Positions 20,288-30,588 of a stretch of DNA of 64,000 nt are shown one piece after another. Under the pieces are notes generated by a model. That model was not told the origin of the DNA. It did not search any database and was given only the letters and a program-made list of their open reading frames with translations. Source of the DNA: Bradysia coprophila (lineage: Eukaryota > Arthropoda > Insecta > Diptera > Sciaridae); contig NW_023503376.1 of NCBI RefSeq assembly GCF_014529535.1, positions 682,001-746,000 on the forward strand, in the 5' to 3' direction. The position numbers and the translations under genes were made by a program. Position 1 is the stretch's first letter. Each line of letters opens with the position of its first letter.

Positions 20288-22557
20288 ATGCCCCCATTGA
20301 AAACACATAAGGAATTCCAACGTTCAACATCTCCTGCTACTGTCGGAGTTCCAGCAACTACCAAATTAAGTCCCCGAGAAAAATATGCCCAGAAAGTTTT
20401 ACTGAATTTGAACAGTTTGCGTGAGGACGGACGTTTTTGTGATGTTGAAATTGTTGCCGATGGAATTACATTCAATGCACATCGAGCTGTGCTATCGTCC
20501 AGTTCCACCTATTTCGAAGCAATGTTCCGTCCTGCATTAGGTATATTACATTATACAAAGAAACGAACGTCCAATTAGTACATCCAATTAGTGCGGTTCA
20601 ATTAACTCTCATTCCGTTGCATAGGACTCTGCGAAGGCAAACAGAAATCGGTCATTTTACATTCCATTGATTCGAGCATACTGAAACAACTGCTTGACTT
20701 CGTCTATACTGGCCATGTACAGATTGAACAACAAAATGTTCAAGAACTATTGGCTGCCGCCGATATGCTTCAAATACCAGAGGTGGTGAGTGAGTGCTGT
20801 GATTTCTTGTGTCGTGAATTGCATCCCTCAAATGCATTGGGAATACTGAGATTTGCAGAAGCCCATCATTGCGAAGAGTTAACACAGAATGCACAGAGCT
20901 ATGTGTTCACCAATTTTCCGCAGGTAACGTCGCTGCAATATTTTGTTCATCGATCGAAGTCCATCCATATTTCCTATCCGTTGCAGGTAGCGCAGGAAGA
21001 CGAAATTTTGGACACACCGCAGACCCTGTTATCACGCATCCTAACATCGGAATTGCTACGCGTTGACAGTGAAACCCAAGTGTTTCAAGCTGCCCTGCGT
21101 TGGATCAAACATGATGTCGTCCAACGTCGTCAATACGTGTTCGACATCCTGTCCAATATTCGACTGGCTTTAGTTCCCATTCAACTCATAAATCAAGCTG
21201 CCGACGAATGTCGTGACATGAGCCTTAAAGTTGCGCTCCGGTCCGTGCAAAAGGATCTGACAGCAAAACGCGGTCAACTGGTTCCGTTGAGGGTGTGTCC
21301 TCGCATCAGTGCCAAGAAGAATATTTACATTTTTGGCGGTGTGAGACGAGAGACGTCCAGTGGCTATGGCTGGAATCATGCGGATTGTATATTCGATTCC
21401 GTGGCTAAATTTGATATCTTTCGTCGTGAGTGGCTGGAAGCCGCACCGATGATCATTGGACGAATACAGCCGGGCGTGTCGACGTTGGGTGGGAAGATAT
21501 ATGTGGTTGGCGGGGAAAGAGGATCTCAAATATTGGCGAACGGCGAGGTATACGATCCACAGAGCAACAAGTGGAGTGAAATTAGTCCAATGATTGTACC
21601 GCGCTGTGAATTTGGACTGTGTGCATTGGGCGGTACTTTATGGTCCGTCGGAGGCTGGATTGGAGTGGATATCGGTGGATCGATGGAATGTTATGATCCG
21701 ATTAAAAATTTGTGGACGGAAATTGGTGAGTGTTGAGCGCTTATCCGGTACACGGTAGATCTAGAGATGTAGTGTCTTCTTCTGCAATTACAGGTGAAAT
21801 GCCAGAGCCAAGATTTAGCATGGGTGTCGTTAGTTTCGAAGGATTAATTTATGTGGTCGGTGGTTGTACAACGTCGAGTCGTCATTTAGCCGATTTACTC
21901 AGCTATAATCCGGTGACTCAGGTAGATTGATTGACCGAAAGTGTTTCAGAGTGGAAAATCAAATTTTTTTTCTTTTAATTTTCACGTTAGGAATGGACGT
22001 ATTTGGCCCCAATGCAAACCGGCAGAAGTCAGTTAGGTGTAGCTATTTTAGGTAGACAAACCGCCCGAATTATTTCCCTTGAAACATTTACTAATTCCTT
22101 GCCGGATTTTGCATTTCAGGAAGATATATGTACGTCGTTGGTGGCAATGATAGATTTAGCGAAGTGTTACGTAGTGTTGAACGATATAGCTTTGATGACA
22201 ACGAATGGACCGTGGTCAGCCCGATGACTGTGAATCGAGCAAGTCCAGGTTCGTAATCATTTGTACAATTTCATAGAATTCTATCGACTTACCACCCCAA
22301 ACGATTACAGCTGTAGCATCAGCCGATGGACTATTATATGTTGCTGGCGGTGATCAGGTGAGTAAATGGAATTGTTGTAACGTAAAAATCGGATAAACAA
22401 ATTGGATTCTCGTTTGATGCAGACATGCGAGGTTAACTTCTACAGAGCGCAGATCACAATCAGTTCGGTCGAAGTGTACGATCCATTGACCGATATGTGG
22501 AGAAGTTGCATTGACTTGCCAGTCAGCAGGAGCGAAGCTGGTGCCGTAGTATTGTAA
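20288..22557 (+). CDS. BTB-BACK-Kelch protein, IPP (KLHL27)-like
   Basis: Kelch-family protein; relatives are substrate adaptors of Cullin-3 ubiquitin ligases or bind actin. Eight exons: 20288-20540, 20625-20923, 20987-21725, 21794-21921, 21991-22051, 22120-22248, 22311-22357, 22423-22557. They join in frame to 596 aa. BTB domain about residues 40-145 (FCDVEIVADGITFNAHRAVL, LLDFVYTG), BACK about 150-260, Kelch repeats from about 297 with repeated GG doublets (IYVVGGERG, LWSVGGWIGVDIGG, LYVAGGD). GGWxGxDIG and the C-terminal RSEAGAVVL match the IPP subfamily better than other Kelch proteins, from memory of the family. The start ATG is in context CACAATGCC. The 63-bp intron at 20924-20986 is in frame and stop-free. 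Confidence 0.88.
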
Positions 22558-23719
22558 TTCTATGTGACGTTAACTTTTTTTAGTTTTTAATTTTCTACAC
22601 CAAAGACGGTTCATCGTGTAACCATGATATTTACACTTTTGTTTCGTATCATAGCTCGGAGCTGATACCACACTGTTAAGGACAAATTTTCCGAAAGTTT
22701 ATCAATGTTGAATTGGGGCATTGTGGACAACTCAGTCCACTTGCCCTTTTATTTAAAATTTTATTATTATCCGACATCGTCCGACGTCGCGACATGCATT
22801 AGCTAAGGCTTGCATTTATGAAAGCATTTTAAACTAAATTTTTCCAGAAGTTGCGGGTCCACCAGGTTCCAGTAGAACTGCTCTACTTAAGTTTTAACAT
22901 TCATCCACACAGCAGAGTACTGATTTGCGTTAATGTCCAATTCGTAGGGGGGAATTCTTTTGAATTCTTCACAGCCTACCGTAACATCTTTCCAGTGCAC
23001 GAGTAGAGGAAATGAGTCACAAATTTACATTTCAAGGGACATTCACAGTGACACTACTCATGCGATCTGGAAAGTTTTTTGATATTTTACTGGTGTTTGG
23101 GATTCAGGGGATCCGCTAGAAGTTCACCGAAATGTTTAAGTTTTTACCAATTTTTTCAACTACTCATATCTCAGTGTGGATGGATTTTACACCCAATGAG
23201 ACCCAACTTGCCCCGAAAGTACATGCAATTACCAATGACACGTTTCGTGAACCTGGTGAAGTTTCCATAAGAAAAGTGCAAGTTTTCGGTTTTCGATCAC
23301 ATGCCACTAGCCACACAAGCAGCGAGGATTTTTTTTTTTCTTAAAGTAGTTTTGGCTTCTGGGCACCAACACCCTTGGCACATATAAAAAAAGTCCACTG
23401 GAAAATGCATCCGATTTCGGTAGGCTGTTTGGCAAAGGTTTTGAATCGATGAACCTACGAAAGGCGGAAATGCTCGCAGGTTGTCGGACTTTTACAGTTT
23501 TGTTCTCGTTAAGAAGTTTCGAAATTTTTATTGGAAAAGGCTCAGAGCGAATATTATCCGTGTGATTGTTTGGTTTTTGAACATTCCCACAATTTTATGA
23601 TTTTTTTTTCTAATTATTTTAATATGCGATGATGCTCTATACGTAAAGGAATTAAATATTTTTAACCAAAACGTTCAGCGTATTTATTGCATTTTGACTA
23701 CCACGTATGCATTCAGCAC
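22558..23719. other. 3' flank of the IPP-like gene with an interspersed repeat
   Basis: No gene is recognised. About 23240-23480 matches, in reverse, 51230-51440 (shared strings ATAAGAAAAGTGCA, TTTCGGTTTTC, TTTTGGCTTCT, GCATCCGATTTCGGTAGG). It is therefore a dispersed repeat of unknown origin. No clear AATAAA directly follows the Kelch gene. Confidence 0.45.
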
Positions 23720-25084
23720 TAGGGCGTATCGAATTTTGAGAATTTTAAGGGTCGCGATAGCCTGTGTGCGGAAAACGTAGATCATTGAAAACTAAGTCCA
23801 GGCATATGGTTGATGGATCCGAAGGTGCCCGGGAAGACGTCCCACCGGACGACTTTAACTTTCAAATGGTCATAACTCGGAAAGTTGAGAGTATTTCTGA
23901 AAACAATGTTCTAGCAGGATGTAGAGCGTTAAAAACTCTACAAAACTGCCAAAGAAACCGATGGTCCAAAAGGTGTGTCTGTCGAGGTTTTCTAACATCG
24001 AAAGTTCGACATTTTGGTTTTTGACTTTTATTTCCTGAGAGACAAATTATTAACTTTAGCTTTTGGCATGAGGTTGTAGAGGAGGTCGAGTACTACCAGT
24101 ACACTAGGCATTGTCCCGGTCGGCGATCCATCCGTAACCACTTTTTCAACATTTTTGAATGGACTTTTTAAGTGTACCCACGTCGCCCACGAAGCCATTG
24201 CAGACAATGTAACCGGTGTTGCTGAGTCGAGGTAACCTTGGCCAGTAAGTGCACATAATATTCCATAACAGTAGCTGAACTCTTTTACAAAATATTTGGG
24301 ATCTCGATGTAGCACATTTTGTACTACAAAATCTGAGAAAGTGAAATTTGTGAGAAAAACAACAAATAATCGTTTTAATTAGTTATTTGGCCCACGAACA
24401 GTAGTAAGAAGTCGATTTCGTTGCAAATACACATTTTTCGATATTTTTACAAAAGGTTGAACTTCGTGGTATACCGTGTCAATATAATGTGCTACATCGA
24501 GATCCCAAACATTTTGTAAAAGAGTTCAGCTACTGTTATGGAATATTATGTGCACTTACTTGCCAAGGTTACGTCGACTCAGCAACACCGGTTACAGTGT
24601 CTGCACTGGCTTCGTGGGCGACGTGGGTACACTTATAAAGTTCATTCATTAATGTTGAAAAAGTGGTTTCGGATGAATCGCCGACCGGGACAATACCTAG
24701 TGTACTGGTAGTACTCGACCTCCTCTACAACCTCATGCCAAACGCTAAACTTAATAATTTGTCTCTCAGGAAATAAAAGTCAAAAACGAAAATGTCGAAC
24801 TTTCGATGTTAGAAAACCTCGACAGACACACCTTTTGGACCATCGGTTTCTTTGGCAGTTTTGTAGAGTTTTTAACGCTCTACATCCTGCTAGAACATTG
24901 TTTTCAAAAATACTCTTAACTTTCCGAGTTATGACCATTTGAAAGTTAAAGTCGTCCGGTGGGACTTCTTCCCGGGCACCTTCGGATCCATCAACCATAT
25001 GACTGGAATTAGTTTTCAATGATCTACGTTTTCCGCACACAGGCTATCGCAGCCCTTAAAATTCTAAAAATTCGATACGCCCTA
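23720..25084. mobile_element. hAT-type foldback element 2
   Basis: Ends TAGGGCGTATCGAATTTT and AATTCGATACGCCCTA. Perfect 8-bp duplication TTCAGCAC (23712-23719, 25085-25092). Nearly the whole element is two inverted arms of about 600 bp (23720-24345 and 24470-25084) around a short AT-rich loop. Both arms carry the same minor frames in mirror image. No transposase. Ends and duplication length match the elements at 17492 and 61392. Confidence 0.9.
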
Positions 25085-25104
25085 TTCAGCACCGCAGACC
25101 CATA

Positions 25105-25450
25105 TATGATTTGAAGCCATAACTCTCGTGGATCGTGGATCTACTCGCACCAAGCGGTGCGTATGTATACTCTACCTGTAGGTCTTTCCAAGGTTGACAT
25201 TCGTACAACATTACAACAATTTAAAATCATTTTTTCTTGAGTTATTGCCGAAAAACTGTTTTCGGTAACCTTTGACATGTCTTTACTTTTGAGCACTTTT
25301 CACAGAAAACAAATTTTTTTAAGAAAAAGTTTAAGACACTTGTTTCCTAGAATTGAAAGACGAATCCAACGAGCTACCACTCATTATAATCGGAGACCGA
25401 TTGTTCCCCAATCACCTGAAGATTTGGCGATATCACTCTCAATCGCAATT
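25105..25450 (+). repeat. Dispersed repeat also found in an EOGT intron
   Basis: Matches in reverse 31435-31760 within the EOGT gene: shared strings include GTATACTCTACCTGTAGG, ACATTACAACAATTTAAAAT and TCACCTGAAGATTTGGCGAT. It ends close to the 3' end of CTP synthase copy 1. Family unknown. Confidence 0.6.
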
Positions 25451-25616
25451 ATGTCGTTCACGAGGTCGTTCATAAAAACGTTTATTAGGAGCTACGTAAC
25501 GACTAACAATGTCTTTGGTATAACAACTTTTGGTCGGAGTAAATAACTCGGTTAAGGAAGGGAAGGCATTCGGCCAAGTAACACCACCATCTAGTTCCAG
25601 GACTTCTCCTTTCCAT

Positions 25617-27986
25617 TTATTTGGATATTCGTTCAGAATTATCCGAACTGTGAATACCATTGCAATTGTCGTTCACTTGACAATTTCGATGCAATTGCTG
25701 CAATCCGTGATATGAAGCATCTGCCTCGTCTTCTATAAAAAAACGACCCGAATATTAAGAGAATCAGCCAGAGTATACGAAAAATAGTCCTAATCTACCT
25801 GAAACATCACTCATATCCCTCGGTGACAGACGACAACCATGATCTAAGAACCTGTCCAATTTGTTAACGGAAGCCAATATCAAACCCAAGAATGGAGGAG
25901 ACGGTTTTAACGGTCTCGACAAATATTCAGGATGGAATTGCACGGCCACATAGAACGGGTGATTGTCCAATTGAGCGATTTCCATGCGTTTGCTGATAGA
26001 CGAAAAAAGTAAATTTCCTAATAAGTGGCGCGGAAACTCGTGAGGAACTCTTTCAAGGATCTCGCTTACCCTTCAACATCGGTTGCTACGAATTTCAAAC
26101 CATTTTGTTCTAGTTGCTCAACGTAATCTGGATTCACTTCGTATCGATGCCGATGACGTTCGATGATTGTACTCTGATTTCCATACAGTTGTCCTGTTCA
26201 GAGAAGACTCAATGAATCCCACTGAAAATTACAAAGAAACCCCAAATCTTACTGATGACACTGTTGTCATTCTCTCGAAAAACGCTCGTTCTAGCTCCGA
26301 GACGCATCGTTCCCCCTTTCTCTTCAGGCGTAAATTCAGGCATGTCGATGACCAGTTTGTGTTTGGTATTTGGATCGATTTCGGTTGTATTTGCGTCCTA
26401 CAAAAATGATTAAATAGAGAAAACCATGGACGTTAGGCCGAATCGTTTACCTGCAACTTCAAAACATTTCGTGCAAATTCAATGACCGATGCTTGCAAGC
26501 CAAGACAAATCCCCAAATACGGTTTACGACGCTCACGACACCATTTGGCGGCCAATATTTTTCCAGTCATACCACGAGACCCGAAACCGCCTGGTACAAT
26601 TACACCATCACTAAGGCACAGAGATCGCCAAGCTTCGTAATATTTCACTTCGTCCTCGATTTTAGTGCTCTCCTCCAAATGCGATGCGTCAACGAACTTC
26701 AAATTCAATTTGTAGTCGACCGAAGTAGCTGCATGTTGTAGAGACTTTGTCACTGAAGTATACGAATCTTCCAGCTTGGTGTACTTTCCCACCAACGATA
26801 TGTTAACTTCGCGCGTTATTTTGTCCATCTTCTTGGCTAGATCTCGCCATTGCTGTAGGTACTTTACCGGTCTCGGAGATTTGATGTCCAGCTTAAGTCG
26901 ATCTTTCAAAAAATCGATAATGTTGTGCTCGTCCATAATCAGCGGCACATGGTAAATGGACGACAGATCGGGAATGCAAATCACTTGCTCCGTGGCCACA
27001 TCGCAGTGAAGACTAATTTTCTCTTTGACGCCATCGTTGACCTCTTTCTCTGATCTGCATACGATCAAATCCGGTGTTAAGCCTAAACGTCGTACCTCGC
27101 GTACGCTCGCTTGTGTCGGTTTCGTTTTCGGTTCGCCTGTTGACCGAGGCGTAGGTATCAACGACACATGAACGCAACAAATATTTTCCCGACCGATTCG
27201 GTACTGAAGTTGGCGGAAGGCCTCAACGAACGGCATTCCTTCGATGTCACCAATTGTCCCTCCCAGCTCAACTATACAAACTTGTGGAGTGATGTTATTC
27301 CTAACAGGTCTTGCTGCGACACGTTCAACCCATTCCTGAATGGCATTGGTTATGTGTGGGATGACTTGAACTGTTTTGCCTAAGAAATCGCCACGTCGCT
27401 CCCTTTCGATCACTTGTCGATAGATTTTTCCAGTCGTTATATTATTGTCACTGTGCAGTTTGATGTCCAGGAAGCGCTCATAGTTACCGAGATCCAAATC
27501 CACTTCACCCCCATCGTCTAGGACAAACACTTCACCTGCAAAAGTAATTGAGATTGTCGTAAGACAAATGAAACGGTCAGAAGTGAATTCACGTTTCAAA
27601 ACGACCTAACATTTAAAACCCATTGACTGTATCAGCGCATTCGTTGATAGCATGGATGGCAAAAATTCGCTACATTTGTGAGCAATATTCAACAATACCA
27701 GAACATTGACATTGAATCAAAACATTTGCATATTATTGCGCATAATCTTGCTAATCTAATTAAACTAATGGCAAGCCCAAGGTATTCCGTAATGAATGTC
27801 CGATTCATTAAATTCCTTACCGTGTTCATACGGTGAAAACGTTCCAGCGTCAATGTTTATGTACGGATCAATCTTTATAGACGTGACTGGAATGTCACAG
27901 CTGTTCAGCAACGTTCCCAGCGAACTGGATATAATCCCTTTCCCAACACCACTAATCACGCCCCCCGTAACTAAAATATATTTCAT
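25617..27986 (-). CDS. CTPsyn: CTP synthase, copy 1 (residue 355 is Tyr)
   Basis: Converts UTP to CTP with ATP and glutamine; cytosolic, the last step of de novo CTP synthesis. Exons on the minus strand: 27821-27986, 26451-27535, 26253-26397, 26070-26193, 25799-25992, 25617-25732; joined in frame to 609 aa, the normal insect length. Seen: the amidoligase domain from [17 protein letters not shown] (P-loop) through [14 protein letters not shown], then the class I glutamine amidotransferase domain with GGFGSRG, GICLGLQ (nucleophile Cys399) and HPEYLSRP (His527, Glu529). The active sites look intact. At residue 355 the sequence is YYEAW (codon 26637-26639), where copy 2 and filament-forming orthologues have His. 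The last exon has little similarity to copy 2. An in-frame upstream ATG at 28046 would add 20 residues. AATAAA overlaps the stop. Confidence 0.95.
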
Positions 27987-28049
27987 TTTATTTTGCTTAT
28001 TTACAGTACTGATGCACCGAACTAGAGATGCAATTCGACTGCACATTTT

Positions 28050-28938
28050 GTGTTATTTTAAATTTATGTCTCCTCGTGTATATTTCACACATTCACACAC
28101 CAAGTCTACACTCGCGTAATAATCTCTTGCGATATGTTGTTCACAAACGTCATTATTTTTAAGAGAGAGGGATTGAAGGGTGAAGAGAGTTTTATTGTTT
28201 ACAATGAAATACATCACACAAGGGAATATGTGACGCAGTTTTTCTGTCATCTTAACTTTACAATAAAACCTGTTTCAGTAACAGTCTTGGACTTTAAAAC
28301 ACGTATTTTTATTTGAATGTATAGCAAACGAATAATGAATCAAATGATTTTGTCATCACTTCCGCTGTCATTACTCTCCATTGATATTAATAGATAAAAA
28401 CCCTCAAAAGAGTAAAAAGTGACGCAAGTCCCTGTGTATACTTCCAAAACAACTGATATCGTTGTAGGTGACGCATGCTGCGTTCGTACGCGAAAATTTT
28501 AACAACAAAAATTTGACCCAACAAATAGAAATATAATTTTACCAGAACAAGTTGCGTCACAAGTCGCAGATTAATGTATTTCATAAACAATTTTCTTACC
28601 ACTACTTCCCTCAACATCTGTCCCTTGTGTCACTTTTTTTATAAGATTTTCTTTCTAAAAATTTTCGGGTCAAACTTTTGTTGGTATCACCACAATGAAG
28701 AAATGACTCAAAGAGCCTTACACGCATAACACTGTATGTCTCTCTTAAGACGACAGGTATAAAATCTAATCACACTCGAGTCTGAGTCTTGTTGTATTAC
28801 GTTTAATGGTGAACTGCGTCACAACTTTCGCTATCACACCGGTGATTATCTTTTCAAGATTAGTAATAGATTTCTTCTGTTACGAACAATGACCTTAAAG
28901 TGGAAATAGTGGAGCAAAGGGTCAACAATCAGCTATTG
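28050..28938. other. 5' flank of CTP synthase copy 1
   Basis: Probably 5' leader and promoter of the minus-strand gene. A copy of the GTGACGCAAGTCC repeat family lies at 28395-28650. No other gene is recognised. Confidence 0.4.
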
Positions 28939-29529
28939 TAACGCACTTCAAGCATCAGAGCTTACTCTGAATAGAGGAGTACTGAAACTAGATAATGTAT
29001 TAAACAAATTTCAGTACTGTCAACGCACTTCAAGCAAAAGAACTTCAATTGACAGCTATTTAATAGAGCACTATTTTGTACGAAAATATTTTACAGATTT
29101 TTTGTAGTGCAAAAATTTCTTCGTTACGCTGTCCAGTTTCAGTACTCTATTTGTGACAGTTGGGATTGTGGTGCCTCACATCAGAGTATGCCATTAAATC
29201 ATTTATAATCATGAAGCCTTATAAAGAGCCTTACAAAGGCAACATGATTATAAATGATTTAATGGCATACTCTGATGTAAGGCACCACATCTGTCAAAGT
29301 GACGTTTTAAATGTCAAACCAAAAAATTTTAGCCAAATAATTACAAAATCGTTTATTTTTCTATAAATCTCTCACACTGATAAAATTTAGGAAAAATAGG
29401 CGACTTCTTAACTATTTGGCAGAAAAATTTTTATTTGACGTTTAAAACGTCACTTTGACAGATGGAATAGAACGACTCTTGATCCCAACTGTCACAATTT
29501 AGAGAAGCACTCACGCTTGAAGTGCGTTG
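28939..29529 (+). mobile_element. 174-bp MITE family member carrying a nested MITE
   Basis: Starts ACGCACTTCAAGCAT and ends GCTTGAAGTGCGTTG as in the copies at 11.0, 15.2 and 16.8 kb. The middle is split at about 29151-29497 by another element with ends TGTGACAGTTGGGAT and ATCCCAACTGTCACA and a 3-4 bp ATT(T) duplication. The latter itself contains 46-bp inverted arms (29173-29218 and 29242-29287). Confidence 0.65.
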
Positions 29530-29682
29530 ATACTGTAAAAAATGAGGAGAATATCATACAAAGTAGTAATCCATTTGGCAGCTATCACTACGACCACTCA
29601 TGCTTGCAGTGCGTTGACTATAGCCAAATGTACCATTAAACTGACGCAGTAGAATACTGTGCACCAATGGTGTTAGGGAATC

Positions 29683-29789
29683 TCGCGCCGCGTCGTTCAC
29701 AATAACTCACAAAGTGACATCTTCCTTATACAAAATCTGTCAAAATGTGAAGTATTGTGAATGACGCGGCGCGAGATTCCTAGACCGCA
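29683..29789. mobile_element. ~105-bp palindromic MITE
   Basis: Inverted ends AATCTCGCGCCGCGTCGTTC and GAATGACGCGGCGCGAGATT, both continuing into ACAATA/TATTGT. The arms are unusually GC-rich for this window. No coding content. It lies about 0.8 kb upstream of EOGT. Confidence 0.65.
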
Positions 29790-30588
29790 CCAATCTGTTG
29801 AAAGGTATAGGATAGGCTTCAGAAAAGTAAGAGATTCGGTATATCGAATTATAATTGCCCTGATTCATGTATGTACACATAATATTTGCCGTCAGTGCGT
29901 CTGCGTTAATAGTTTGAATCGAAGCTTCCCACTCAGTCGTGAATGGTGAGGTTTTTATTTTGGATTTGTTCGAATGATTTCAGGAATAAGATCAGTATCA
30001 GGTCAAACAAATCGAAATGCATGTCAAAACTGATGAAGTGATCAGTATCAATCTGTTCAAGACGCTTAGATCAGAAGTGTATCGAGTGTAACAAGTCTTG
30101 TACTTCATTTGTTGTAACATTTTTTCAACAGATGGAAACATTAGCTAGAACTAGGACGTACATCGTTGTTGGCGATGACCCATAGACGGCTGATTCACAA
30201 AACCGCATAACTCACACTGTAGTTTAGGTGCATCGAGGTAAACATCTTCGCAAATTATATGCACACACATTGTACATAGAAACTTGTTTTGACTCGTAAG
30301 CATTCTTCAACAGTTATATAAGTTCGTACCAACCACAGCGGCTATAACCTTGATAATCGAATCAAGGCAACTTCTAATAAGTCTTTTAAAAACGATCATT
30401 GGTGTTATATAAGTGAAATAACTCAACACGCGTTTGTAGAACTATTACATTTTACATTTTAGACTGACATCCCACACGGAGTGTACGTATACACACACCG
30501 CGTACAAATAGTAAAGGTTATGTTGTTATTATTTACATTTATTACATCTTAAACGTCTTCGATACTCGATAGGTGTGTGTAGACGGAG
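29790..30588. other. 5' flank of EOGT
   Basis: No gene or repeat is recognised. Presumably promoter and 5' leader of EOGT. Confidence 0.3.

Noticed and set aside
23764-25040. Mirror-image frames MCGKRRSLKT on both strands
   Set aside because: They are the two inverted arms of the foldback element at 23720-25084, not two genes.
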